This document shows, one piece after another, positions 35,661-48,188 of a DNA stretch of 64,000 bases. The position numbers were made by a program, and so were the translations under genes. Each line of letters begins with the position of its first letter. Position 1 is the first letter of the stretch. Below the pieces are notes generated by a model. The model was not told the DNA's origin. It did no database searches and saw only the letters and a list, made by a program, of their open reading frames with translations. The DNA lies in the NCBI RefSeq assembly GCF_026210795.1, contig NC_089454.1, positions 2,356,001 to 2,420,000 of the forward strand, given 5' to 3'. This DNA is from Rhizophagus irregularis (taxonomy: Eukaryota; Glomeromycota; Glomeromycetes; Glomerales; Glomeraceae).

Positions 35661-37277
35661 TCAGTTAATTAATTCAATTCGCCACTAAAACCAAATATTA
35701 TATAACAAATAGAATATTAATTTAAATTAAAAAATAATTTCATATAGAATTATAGAATTGAATATTTATACCTTATTATTATTTTCACTTCCATCTCCAT
35801 AACAAGAAACTTCTTGAGATTCATCGCCTAATAAAACGGTATGACTGTAAAGTGCTTGCTTATTGGTATTAATATGGAAAAGACAAATGATATCACCATT
35901 CATTAAATGACCGGTATCATATGAAGTGATAGAATTATAACGTCTAATGAGCCAATTATCATCCATACATCTATCTGAACACAAGGTTACTAAAATATAA
36001 AAATTTTAAATGGTTTAAACTTGAATATGAAAGGTAAAGCATTTAATATTATATATTGTACAATATGCATTAACTATAAGTACCTTGTTGTAGTTTTGAT
36101 ATTGGCGTAACTCTCTCATAACTAGTATTATGAGAATGTAAATAACAACCTGTTTCTTGATGTCTAAATCCAATAATATTATTAAGAGATATAAGATCCC
36201 CTTCATTTATACTTTTACCATTAGCTCCAATTACTGTCCAAACATCATTTTTCAAATCTATTTCCTGACCACTACAAATAACCTTTATAAATTTTATAAT
36301 TAGGTATTTATGATGTCAAATTTTTTTTAATTTTACTATAAAATAAAAAATATTACAGAATACCATATAGTGCTTATTTTTTGGAGCAAAATCGTATTTA
36401 ACTCCTTTAGTAGATAAATATTTTCTAGTAGATACATGTACGAGGGCAATTTTTGACCCGCATACAATTGGCTTCTTCTGAGATTCATTCTTTTTTTTAT
36501 AAAAGTAAAAAAGAATTATTGAGCAATTATAAAACTAATGATGATATGAAATTAAAAAATATCTTACGAAAAAGTCTTCCTTCACTTCCTCAGCAGATAA
36601 ACGCCAGTTGAAATAACGAAAATTGCTATATTTGTATAAAAGGTTCCATTTAACATTTTTATAATTTACATTAATTTTAACTAAAATTTTTAATTATACC
36701 TAATTTCGCCAATAAACCCATAGTAATTGTGAGCGCATCCAATATGCAATGGTCCATCATTAAAAATAACTCTTTGGTCTTTAACTATTGGAATAGAATA
36801 AAATCCAATCCATTCACCATCTACATAGATATCTAATCTTTTTTCAAGATCAGAAAGTGTGTAAGCTATATGGTGCCATTTGTCTAATATAAGTCCATCA
36901 CCAATCTCTGAAAATCCTACATAATTACTCCAGTTGCCTTTGAATCGAGGAGTTAATGCGGAATTGTTTTTCGTCAACCAAAGGCTAGGGGTACAATCTG
37001 ATGATTCCGCACCTGAATATATTTATATTTTATTCAATGATCTGAAAAGATACTAGTCAAATTATTCATCATAGCTTCATTGATAATAAACACTACCTTT
37101 ATGAAAAATTGTAGCCCAATTAGAACGATGTTTATTAATTTTCAATCGTAATGTTATTGACAACTTATCATTTACTGAAGGCAAATCAGCATGCTCAAAG
37201 ATTCGTTTATCTTGTTCTCCCATGGAAATAGGATCTGAAATAAGTTCAGCCCACTCTCTAACGGCGAATTTTGGCAT
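35661..37277 (-). CDS. LamG-like plus MIR domain protein, copy 2
   Basis: Exons in transcript order: 37097-37277, 36700-37012, 36568-36625, 36364-36489, 36084-36282, 35772-35989, 35661-35684. All introns have GT donors and exon lengths are identical to copy 1, giving 372 residues from MPKFAVREW. The same LamG-like block (TPSLWLTKN, KWHHIAYTLSD, RLDIYVDGEW) and MIR blocks (ENDVWTVIGANGK-like, RHQETGCYLHSH, DDNWLIRRY, INTNKQALYSH) are present. No frame break is seen, so this is the cleanest copy of the array. A TATATAAGGTTGG box lies about 170 bp upstream (37448-37460). Confidence 0.87.
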
Positions 37278-38580
37278 CTTTTCTAAAAAATAAATAAATA
37301 AACAAATATTGAAGCATTTCATTCATGATAAAAATAAATAAATTGAATAATCAATAATAAAGTGCAATATTTAAGTATCATATTTTACATACGAGTATCA
37401 TTACCATGAAAAAAGAAAAAAATTAACTTTGTTAAAATGCTATGAGCCAACCTTATATATTTTAGTTTTGTGTTTGTGTATGTTTGTTGATCTTACAATA
37501 TTAGCAAGTTTCACAAGGGCTAAAATTTACATGCGGATACCGTACACAAAATCATCTTTCTAGATAAACTAATAAAAAAAAAAATAATAGTTATCATGAA
37601 ATTTAAACTTACCAAAATTAGAATTAGAACTCTAACCTGAGAGCAAAAATTAATCTTTATAATTTAGACAAATTTGGTAAAAGAAGTTGAAAAAATATGA
37701 TACTACGTCAGATTAAAGTAAAGGAAAATATTTGCAAATCAAAAAAAATTATGCTTCATGAATGAATAGCAAAATTGTTGGAATATCAATTAAAACTCCT
37801 TTAACGTTGAATTACTAAAAGAAATAAATTATGGGTAACTTCAAAAAGTGAATTAAATCTTATATAATATTATAAGACATTTAGACCAATTAATTTTAAG
37901 TATTTAGTTTAGCTATATCATAACTACGGAACAAGTATAATCATGTGCGGCGGCAAGTATTACAAGGTATAAAATTATGTCAATATTTCATAATAACTCA
38001 AAAAATTGATTATACTTGTCCAATTTAAAAATCCATTTCGTAAACTCATACATTTTGTAAAATTTTTTAGTTTTTTGTATTTTTTAACTGAAATATATTT
38101 AATATGTTTTACATGTAAAAGTTCACATTATATTAACTTTTTTTAGTATATTACTTTATATATATAATTTTATATTTATTTAATTAATTGTTATTTAAAA
38201 GTTAAAACACGATCGTAAAATGTAAATAAAAATTAAAACACTTTTGAAGTATGAATTTTTGTACAACAAAAAACCAATATTAAGTATTATGTTCATATTA
38301 TAAAGAACAAATTTTCATTTTTATATTATATTATTAAATTTTAATAACAAAAATAAAAATAAAAATAAAAATAAATGAGACTCAAGTTCTAATAGTAACC
38401 AAATTAATAAATTAAATAAGTACTGTAAAATGAATTTTCTTGACAAAAATACTAATCATAAAAATTCTTCACAATAAAATATTTTACTAAGGAACTAGGT
38501 TAATTAGGTTGCAAAGAAAGTATGAACCAATGAAAAAAACATGATATACTGGGTAAGTTTATCTGGTTATGGTTTATTAA
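37278..38580. other. Spacer of LamG-MIR unit 2
   Basis: Carries the TATATAAGG box (about 37452) and the conserved upstream element at 37488-37552. A short AAAAAT microsatellite lies at 38349-38374. The rest is AT-rich sequence collinear with the spacers of units 1 and 3. Confidence 0.45.
37488..37552 (-). promoter_or_regulatory. Conserved upstream element of LamG-MIR copy 2
   Basis: Plus-strand text GATCTTACAATATTAGCAAG followed by TTTCACAAGGGCTAAAAT and ACATGCGGATACCGTACACA. The same core occurs upstream of copies 1 and 3 and of gene C. It sits upstream of a TATATAAGG box at a similar spacing in copies 2 and 3. Confidence 0.45.
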
Positions 38581-38700
38581 ATGAATACTATTCATATAAG
38601 TTGGCAAAGTGATTCGGTCAAATGTATTCTGCAATATAGATTGATGGTAGAGCAAAATATTATAAAAAAGACGGAAGTTGAAAAAAAGGACAACCTATGT
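38581..38700 (+). pseudogene. Relic kinase N-lobe in LamG-MIR unit 2
   Basis: The plus-strand frame FGQMYSAI(stop)IDGRAKYYKKDGS(stop)KKGQP reads as the second half of a glycine loop and beta2-beta3 of a TKL kinase (family text: F-x-x-VYSA-I-W-I-D-G). Both stops, TAG and TGA, fall where the family has tryptophan (TGG). No C-lobe is present. Confidence 0.6.
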
Positions 38701-39163
38701 ATATTAATTTCTGCCGTAAGCATTAAATTTAATTTCTTGGTTTTTAATGTAGGAAAAATGTGAGAGTATTGAGTATTTTTCAAATAATTTTATCAAGTAC
38801 CCCTTGAAGTATATATTTATCACTTTTTTATGGTATATTTCGGTATAAACTAACTTTATTCATAAATCATTATTTTTTGCAATATTTATAAGAAACCTTT
38901 ATTATAAAAATCCTATTTATAAATATTTGATACTGCTCAAAAAATGACATTGAAAAAATTGTATTTAACTTGTAGTAGTTACGTCAAGTCATAGATAAAA
39001 TTTAGTATTTGAGAAGTAGATAATTTAAATAGTTACTGTATGATCTTAAAATAATAAATAATATGGAAAATATTGTATTGAGCATTTGATTTAGGAAATT
39101 AACATTATTTTACTTAATTGACTTAATATTACAAGTTTACAAAGTTTACAACTAATTTCATAC

Positions 39164-40797
39164 TCAGTTAATTAATTCAATACGCCACTAAAATCCATAA
39201 AATCATTAATAACAGATAAGTAAGCAAAAAAAAAATTTAAAACTAGAAAACAATTTCATTTGGAATTAAATAATATTTGTAACTTGTTATTTTTTTCACT
39301 ACCGTCTCCGTAGCAAGAAACTTCTTGAGATTCATCACCTAATAAAACGGCATGGCTATAAAGCGCTGACTTATTAGTATTGATATGGAAAAGATCGATG
39401 ATATCACCACTCATTAAATGACCAGTATCATATGAAGTGGTTAAATTATAACGTCTAATAAGCCAATCATCATCAAAACTTCTATCTGAACACATAGTCA
39501 CTAAATTATAAAATTCTAAATTGTTTAAAATTTGAATACAAAAGTTAAACAAATAATACGTATATTAACACAAAAAATACCTTGTTGTTGTTTTGATATT
39601 GGTGTGACTCTCTCATGATTATTAGTATCATGAGAATGTAAGTAACATCCTGTTGCTTGATGTTTAAATCCAATAATATTATTAAGAGATACAAGATCTC
39701 CTTCATTAATACCTTTATCATTGGCTCCAATTACAATCCAAACATCATTTTTCAGATCTATTTCTTGACCATTACAAATAACCTTTATAAATTTTATGAA
39801 TAAATTTTTTACAATATTAAATTCTTTTAATTCTTTTAATATAAGGAATAACGTCAAAAAAATAAAAAATAAATACCATATATTGTTTGTTTTGTGAACC
39901 CAAATCATATTTAATTCTCTTAGTAGATAAATATTTTTCAGTAGATACATGTATAAGAGCGATTTTCGATCCATATACAATTGGCTTCTTTTGTGATTCA
40001 TTCTTTTTTTATAAAGATAAAAAAGAATTAATGAGTAATTGTATAGTAACTAATAATATAAAATAAAATTACGACGATCTTACAAAAAAATCTTCCATCA
40101 CTTCTTCAACAGATAAGCGCCAGTTAAAATAACGAACATTTCTACTTGTATAAAAGGTTCACTTAATATATTTGTATTAGTAACTTAATTATTACCATCT
40201 TAATTATACCTAATTTCACCACTAAACCCATGATAATTGTAGGCACGTCCAATAAGCAATGGCCCATCATTAAAAACAACTTTTTGGTCTTTAACGCTCA
40301 TGATACCATAGAATCTGATCCATTCACCATCTACATAGATATCTAATCTTTTTTCAGGATCAGAAAGTGTATAAGCTATATGGTACCATTTGTTTAATGA
40401 GAATCCATTACCAAGCGAGTTAATTCCAACGTTATGATCCCAGTTGCCTGTGAATCGAGGAAATAATGTAGATTTATTTTTTGTCAACCAAAGGCTAGGA
40501 GTACGGGCTGATGAATCTGCACCTAAATATATTTATATTTTACACAATAATCAGTTATCAGTCAAATATATTTATCATAATCTCGTTGATAAAAGGTTTT
40601 TAATTAATTTCACCTTTATAAAAAATTGCAGTCCAATCAGGATAATGTTTATGAATTTTCAGTCGTAATGTTATCGATAATTTATCATTTACTGCAGGCA
40701 AGTGGGCATGCTCGATGACTCGTTGGTCCTGTTCTTCCATGGAAATAGGTTCCGAAATAAGTTCAGCCCACTCTCTGACAGAAAATTTTGGCATCAT
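39164..40797 (-). CDS. LamG-like plus MIR domain protein, copy 3
   Basis: Exons in transcript order: 40614-40797, 40210-40522, 40084-40141, 39877-40002, 39581-39782, 39283-39500, 39164-39187. The start is MMPKF, with the second Met (40794) matching copies 1 and 2. Exon 5 has three extra bases (HDTNNHERV). The product would be about 373 residues with the same LamG-like and MIR blocks (DNDVWIVIGAND-like, KHQATGCYLHSH, DDDWLIRRYNLTTSYDTGHL). The donor of the last intron is altered: the sequence at 39282-39285 reads AAG-TTACAA where the others have AAG-GTATAA or AAG-GTGCAA. A GT one base earlier could be used, but that would change the last few residues. Confidence 0.82.
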
Positions 40798-42039
40798 TTT
40801 CTAAAGATTGATTATTATAAAATTTTATTTATAATAGACAAATAAATCTAATTATTAAAGATGCAAAATTTTGATTTCTTGTACCAGAGTACCAAATTTT
40901 TGTATATGAATACCTTTGAAAAAAAAAATTGTAAGTTAAATGTGTAAACCAACCTTATATATTATAATTTATAGTCTAATGTTGCTGATCCTACAATATC
41001 AGTAAGTTTCACAAGGGCTAAAATTCTACATGCAGTTACCGTGCACAAAATTGTAGTACAAATCGTTTAACGTTTTTTTAAATTGCTTTTACGCATATAA
41101 AAATATACTTTTATTCTGCTTTAGTCTCTAATTGTGTTATAGCATTCTTTAAATTAGCTTTTTCTGCATATTTTCAGAAACCTTTTCTCATTTTTCTTTC
41201 TTATCCTTGATTTTTTTAGCAAGATTTTCTCTTCAGAAGAGGTTGATTTCCATTTTCGAAAATAATATAAAATAATTCACGTAAAAAGAATATTATTATC
41301 GTTTATTGAAAATGAAAATGAAACTTGGTCAGAATGATGAGTCTGAACTTAAAGTTAAAATTGATTTTTGTATATTATATCATAATTGAGGCAAGAATAA
41401 GATGTTTACTTGAAATTGAAAAAATTGTAGTACTACGCCATATTACAAAGGATATAAATTGGACTTTCCACAAAATCAATGAAATAAGCAAGCTTCAATT
41501 AACGAATAATACAGCTGAGAAATAATTTATAATGACTAATATAATGAACTTGAACATAGTTAAAATATAAATAGTTAATATAGTTATATTTGAAACATGT
41601 AAAATCATTTGCTCTTTTAACGTGAATTACCGAATAAAAGAGATAAATCACAAGTTCATAATTTGATTTTTTATTAAGAATTAATCAAAGAATTAAAAGC
41701 CTTTATAATAGTATTAAGTCAATTAAAAATTATTATTTAGTTTTTTTGTATCGGCTTTTCCTAATTGTCTAATATATCTAATGTTAGGATATAAAATGTA
41801 AATAAATACATAAAATATAGACAAATATTGAAGCGTAATAAGTTATTAAATTAGTAAGCGGTTATAAAATTAAATTCCTTTTTGAAATCTTGTCAATTAG
41901 TAACCGAATTAACAAATTAGTAAATGAATTTTTCTGATAAAATAATTATCATGAAATTTTCTCCTATCACATTACTAAATAAAGAATCATGATGTAAATA
42001 AAGTATGAACCAATTAATGTTATAATATTCCGGTCATTA
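40798..42039. other. Spacer of LamG-MIR unit 3
   Basis: Contains TATATAAGGTTGG (minus strand) at 40951-40963 and the conserved upstream element at 40984-41050. The rest is collinear with the spacers of units 1 and 2. Confidence 0.45.
40984..41050 (-). promoter_or_regulatory. Conserved upstream element of LamG-MIR copy 3
   Basis: Plus-strand text GATCCTACAATATCAGTAAG, then TTTCACAAGGGCTAAAAT, then ACATGCAGTTACCGTGCACA. This version is the closest to the element upstream of kinase-array gene C at 54013-54075. Confidence 0.45.
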
Positions 42040-42250
42040 ATTTGTTGAATGAGTACCACTCAATAGAATTGAAATTGATAACAGTAGTTTGATAAAGTGT
42101 GTTCTGATATATAGATTGATGATAAGTAAAATATTATAAACAAGAAGTTAGTGTTGAAAAAAAAAGAACCAAACTTATGATTTATGAAAGACTAAATTAT
42201 ACATATATATCATTTGAGCATTAAAATTAATTTATTGACTAATTTTTGAG
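42040..42250 (+). pseudogene. Relic kinase N-lobe in LamG-MIR unit 3
   Basis: Position-for-position homologue of the unit 2 relic (TATAGATTGATG..., then AAATATTATAAA), more decayed; the reading frame is lost. It is followed by the TTGAGTATTCTTTCAA block that also ends the relics of units 1 and 2. Confidence 0.45.
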
Positions 42251-43277
42251 TATTCTTTCAAGTAATTTTATTAATTGACGTTAAAATTATATTTACCTTA
42301 TAAGGAATTTCATTGTGGAAATATAATAAAGTAAGGCTTTGACTTATTTGCGTAATTTTTAATCAATGAAAATAATAAAAAGGAATTTAAATTCCTCTGT
42401 CTGGAGCGTAGCAAAGAGCACTATATTTCTAAAAATTGAGTCACGTGGGTGCTTATTAAAATTGTACTATTATAAACTATTTTTTTTTTGCTTTCCTAGT
42501 TTAACATTGCTAAAAATGATTGGACAGATCAAGCAACATAATTGCGTAAAGTAATACAGCTTATCTTATTATTAAATAATTATCAGAATAATGTAGTAAT
42601 GTAAAATATTTTATGATTTGTTCAAACTTGGTTTCAAGTATTACGAATATTTTGGAATATTAAAAAATCACTAAATTTTAATGCATTATGAAAATGCTTA
42701 TTATGTTAACTTGATAATATCCTTCTCTTTGGTTATAAAATTGCAGTGAAAAATTTTCATTAAAAAAAATTAAAAGTACATATACAATATGATTGAAATT
42801 ATACGAAAAGTATTTACAAAAACCATTCAGCACCAGATACTATAATGATGCATTGATGCTATGATTCTAGAAGGTCCAGCACCAGTTGTATCGCTACAGC
42901 ATGAGGAAAGTCCAAAAATCGTGATCAATGTTACACAACTATTTATACACGTTTTACAATAAGATACAATTAGATTATGATCGTCCATATGACAACTCTC
43001 AAAAATTCCTACACGATTGGTAACGAAACTTTGTATGTATGTTCTTCAAAGCTTTCTCTTTCAACTGAGCTAATAAGATCCAATAAGATCCAATGTTCCA
43101 GGAACTTTTATAAGAAGGGTTTTTTTGCTTATAGTAATAGGCTAAAATTATAGTTACCGTCAGCAAATCTTAACCTGAAAAGAAAAAACTATTAAACGAA
43201 ACGTTATAAAATAAAACTGTTTTATGGTTAAACTATTTACTGATACAGGTAAATTTTTTTATTTATTACATATTATA
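42251..43277. other. Intergenic sequence, 3' of the transposon-like gene
   Basis: A less AT-rich patch at 42830-43110 (AAGGTCCAGCACCAG, GCATGAGGAAAGTCC, repeated AATAAGATCC) may be a worn end of the neighbouring element. No gene or terminal repeat could be defined. Confidence 0.3.
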
Positions 43278-45933
43278 TTACCAAGTATTAACGCTATTAA
43301 GTGCATTTAAAAATTTTGTATGTATTTCATGGCTTTTATTTGTTTCTATTTCTTCCACTGTTTCATTTTCTTCTACCGGAACTTCTTCATCCTTTTCTTC
43401 TGAAGTAAGAACATTTGGACCCCTTTCTAATCGTTCTAAAAAAGAGTTCACATTGCTATAAATTCCGCGTTTATAATATTCTTCACAATGACGACAACCG
43501 TATTCCATCATTTGATAACATTCAAAATGATATCCATGTCCACAGATCAACACTTCGCCATCATCAAGTTTTTTGCGGCAATGATCACAAGCATCTGGTG
43601 ATGGAGGTATATTGGCACTATAACCTGTTGGAAGACACTTCGGATCAACAGTTTCTCTTAAGGTAAATAATTCGTATTGTAATGTTTTTTTTTTAATTTA
43701 ATTGATTTACTTTTTCCTTGATTCTTAAAAATTTCTTGGAAATAATCTAATAAAAATAATGCTGTTTTATCTGTCAACAGTTTTAATGATGATGGCTTGT
43801 AAGGATATGCTTTTGTTTTTTCAAAAGTATCTTTAAGTTCACAGTGATTTCGTGCATCTAGTAAAATCATATGAAGATCAGATGATGCTGTAAACACAAA
43901 ATTTGAGGGTTAAGACAAAATACCAATCACGTAAGCTTGTTTGATAATATTATCAACACTGCTATTGATGGATGTATGAGAGCGTATTTTGCTATGCATG
44001 TTTTCAACGTAATAATCATTAAAATTTATCAAAAATAACTTAATAGCTTCTGCAAAGGGATGATTAGTATCTTGCCAATAAAAAACATCAGATAGAAAGG
44101 CTAATGGTGCTTTATTGTAATTGTGCCATTTCCATCAAAGAGCGAATGTCCATATTCGAAAAATAGTTTCCATGTACTCATTAAAGGAACCCGATCTAAA
44201 GAGAATAGCGTAAATGTCTAAAGTTGCCGGTATTACATTATCCAGCAAGTCAATTGCCATGCGGTATTCAATGTCTTTACAGGTGGGACCAAATTTTATT
44301 AAAATTGTATCTCTAATCTTACACCACCCGTTGTAAGTTAAATCAAGTAGTAAATTAATGCGCCATGGTTTTGGTTTTTTTGCTAATACTTTTTTTTTGC
44401 CAAATACAGTATGAAATAGCTTTTGAAAAAATGTATAATATATAATTAACACATGCTCCCTGCTATTTAAAGAAACGTGAAGAGGTCCTAGAATTGGTAT
44501 AAATGAATTAATTTCAGCTGGTATGGAATATTGTGAATCTGCCTTGTGCAAATTTGTTATTGCTTTGCGAATAAATAATTGTCCAGGCCAGTCAGCTACT
44601 AAAGGTGCAACTTTATTACGTAAGTGTTCAGTATCTTTATCAATATCTAAAATCATTTTCAACGCTCTTATATAATCATTCATGGAATGCAAATTACTTT
44701 CTTGAAGTCCAATTAGGCGTACTCCTTTCATTGAACGCTCTTCTTTACGTTCTGCAATTGCATCATCATAGCAATGCACTGTAAGCAACTCAATTTGATC
44801 AAAAGTATCATTATCTAATCGTCCATGAGTAAGCCATTGTTTTTTACGATTGTTATAAGCAATATCAAATATTCCGTGATATTCATTTATTAATCGAAAA
44901 CAAATATTGCTTGCATCAATATTTTTTGGATTATGAACTGATGTATTATTAAAAACAATAGGTATTGATGCACAAGCCGAAACTTGCTTACAAATACAAG
45001 TAGCCATATGTTTAACAGTAGATAAAGTTACAGTATTTGGTCGTCTTTTTTCGTGTATATCATGATAGTCATCTAAATTATAAATGTATAAATGATCATT
45101 CTTTTCATACAGTAAATTAAATTTGATTAGTAAATAGTAATACAGTAATTTTAAAAATTACAACTTATATATATTTTTACTTACTTCTTCGGAAAGAAAC
45201 TTTCTAATTTTTAGTGGATGTTCATTTGCAAGTTTTCGTTTAAAATTATTAACCGTTAGGTAACAAGCAGAGAATCCAATACTATTCATTGTATCAATTG
45301 CAATACGTGTTGCTCCTGATGCCGATAAGTATAGCCCAATTTCTAACTTAAAGTCATTAACAAACTTATTTCGCATTCCAGCCATAATGTAACATAAACT
45401 TACGATCATTTTTCTTGCCTCTATCTTATTGTATTCAGATCTGTTATTTGGTATTAATGCTTTTACCAAGCTATCAAAAAGACCTTTTAAATGTGGATTA
45501 GCTCTTTCAATCATTTGTTGAAAAAGGATAGGATCAAGTTCTATATTACCACGTTTCTCATATAAAACTTTTGTAAGCATAGTAATTTGCTCAGCAAATG
45601 TGTAGTTTTTTGGCTCTATTGGCTCTGTTAAATAAAAAATTAATTACTAGTTTTATAAAATTTTATAAGAAAATAATATTTACCATCAATTATTATACTT
45701 TCATTGTCTATTTCCATAGGAAGTAAAGTCTTTGGCTTCTGGTTACGGTCACATTCAACTATACTCATATAATGAGTATGACAAAGTTGTTGGCCGATTC
45801 TCAAGTAAGCATATAACTCGTAAGTTCCTTTTTTTTGAGCCTTTTCACACGCTAATTGAGTAAATTGACGAAAACGGTTTATTTGGTTATTGCAATTATG
45901 CACTGAGCATGGACCATAATTTTTTTGAACCAT
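43278..45933 (-). pseudogene. Multicopy transposon-like gene with RING-like C-terminus, degenerate
   Basis: Reading from an ATG at 45933: exon 45684-45933 with a Cys/His cluster (CSVHNC, then C-x3-Y), exon 45185-45624, and exon 45100 to about 43920 containing LDDYHDIHEKRRPNT and a long body (MATCICKQ onward). The frame meets a TGA at 44135-44137 (WTFAL-stop-WKWHNYNK) but continues for about 70 codons. The next exon (from 43889) carries SSDLHMILLDARN and loses frame by one base in a 10-A run near 43684-43693. It then resumes as LRETVDPKC with a RING-like set (CDHC, CGHGYHFEC, CRHC) and an acidic tail ending at 43278. The layout recalls large transposon-derived proteins that are abundant in Glomeromycotina, but I cannot name the family. 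Two independent breaks make this copy probably inactive. Confidence 0.6.
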
Positions 45934-46840
45934 TTTAAACTGATGATAAACTCGATAGATGAACCGCAAAAACGGCTAGTAAAATAATCTGTGAAACGCG
46001 TTGTATAATCACGTGAAATTTATTTGACCAATCATAATATTGTCGATCATCATGATCGTCAACCAATAAAAACAAAATATCCTTATGCTTATCGCTACTT
46101 ATATTCCATATCAGCCTGGAAGCTTCATATACCGCTCTTGCGGAACTCTTAGATAAGGGACTTTTCCATATAGACGACCTTTGGAAGTTTCTTTGGGAAA
46201 AGGGCGTAGCAACAAAGCGACATAATACTTATTTTAACAAAAACACACGTACTTAATAATTTACAGAGCAAAGTTAATAGAAATACTTAATTTTATGTTT
46301 TGTTAAATCATGTGTCAACTGATTGCACGAATTCTTCTACTTTTGAATAAACCAAATTATTTTTTTATTTTGGTAAAATAATATATAAATTTTATTCAAT
46401 AAATAATGAAAAATATAACATAAATAAATAATGTATATAATGTATATAATTAAGTATATGACCATTTAAAATTTAAAATTCAGCATAACGTTATTCAATC
46501 GTATATAAAAAAAAATTGCCATTCTATAAACTTAAAATAGCAAAAAAAAAAATATTTTGGAGTCACAGTGAGAATAAGAAAAGCTAATATTAAGCAGAAT
46601 TTCAAATTATAATGGTAAAAAAAGAAAAAAATTATTGAAAATAATGCAATTTGCCATTACTTATTTCGATTTTAATCTAAAATTTTTCTTTGCCCTTTTT
46701 TTTATTAAAAAATAGAAAATACGTTAAATATAAATAACAATAAAAAGTCATTTAAAAAAATAACTTCTAAATATGGTTTAATGAATCTGTTTAATAAAAA
46801 AATTACGTTAATAATAGATATTTTTTACAGTAATAATTTA
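45934..46840. other. Intergenic sequence between the transposon-like gene and gene C
   Basis: Contains a CACGTGAAAT word near 46012, an ATGATCGTCAACC patch, and a less AT-rich stretch at 46105-46225 (CCGCTCTTGCGGAACTC, GGGAAAAGGGCGTAGC) that looks like repeat debris. No gene recognised. Confidence 0.35.
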
Positions 46841-48188
46841 TTAATAAATACCTGAAAAATTCATGGTTATTATATCATCATTTTGATCATAATAATTGTC
46901 AGAATTTTTTGGCTCCGGAAGGTTATTAAAGCTAAGTAAACTACTACCAGTGTAATTAGCTTTTGAATGCATTCTATATGATGAGCTAGTTAAAGGCGTA
47001 TTGTTATCATTGATTTCTTCAATTTGTTTTTGCAATTCTAAAGAATTGTCAAACTTAAATTCCCATAATTTATCTCTAACTTCAATTGCTGTTGGTCGAT
47101 TTAATGAATTTGCATCTAAACATCTTTTAATTAAATGCACAATGAATGGAGATACTTTAATAGTGTTAAACCTTGGTCTAAGTCCTAGACAGATTTTCGT
47201 TACTAAATAGCCATCATTAATTAAATCGTGATATGGAGATAATCCAGAAATAACTTCATACATAACTATTCCAAAACTGTAAATATCAGAAGCTTTTGTA
47301 TAACTTTGTCCTCGTAAAATCTCAGGGGCAATATAAGGCAAAACACCATATATATCATTTTTTGTATTTTCTGATGGCTTATAATCTGCAGGTTTACATA
47401 ATCCCATATCTGTTATAAGAATAGTTTCGAAATTTTTTAGTATATTACCAGTATGTAGATCTCGATGAATTATTCCATTTCCATGAATATTTTCAAGTCC
47501 AGATGCAATATTGTATAAATAATTGATTTTAATTTTTAAATCTAAATTATTATTTTCCTTTAAAAAATCACGTAAGCTTCCATCCTCTGCATATTCCAAA
47601 ACCATCATATAATTTTTTGTCTTTGGATCTTGAGTTATTCCATATAATTTAATAATAAATGAATTATTATCAACTTTATTATGCAATGCAACCTGTATAA
47701 AAATAAATAATATATCAATAAAATTAAGTCAAATTTCATTAACTAATAAAAATAAATTATACCTCATTCATAAATTCTAATGTGACATTTTTTGAATTAT
47801 TTAAACTTTTCAGTGCTACAAACTTATTTTGACCTATTCTTTTCCAATTTTGATAATCATCATCCCAAAAACTTATATCTCCATCAATCCAATTTGCTTT
47901 ATATACTTTACCAAACCCACCTTTTGCAACATACTCAACATCATAAAATTTATCATAAGGTATCCATTCTAATGCCTTTTTAACAACATCCTTATGAGAT
48001 GATAGTTGTGTATCTTGAATAAATTTATCAATATCATCATTACCACTAGTCCAATTATCAAAATTTCGTTGAAAAAGTATTGAATAACATATATAATTAC
48101 ATCTTTTGCATTTTTCACCTAAAACCACCATATAATTTTTTGTTTCTAAATTTTGTGTTATTCCATAAAATATATAATCTGTTTTAAC
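46841..48188 (-). CDS. Catalytic kinase part of gene C (exons 13-14)
   Basis: Exon 13 (47763-48188) and exon 14 (46841-47692) make a complete kinase with glycine loop, beta3 lysine, HRD, DMG and APE, about 425 residues. They correspond exon for exon to exons 9-10 of gene B and are very similar to them. A local ATG exists (MVVLGEKCKRCNYIC), so a short kinase-only transcript from an internal promoter is conceivable. The phase-0 acceptor at 48188 fits splicing from upstream. Confidence 0.78.
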
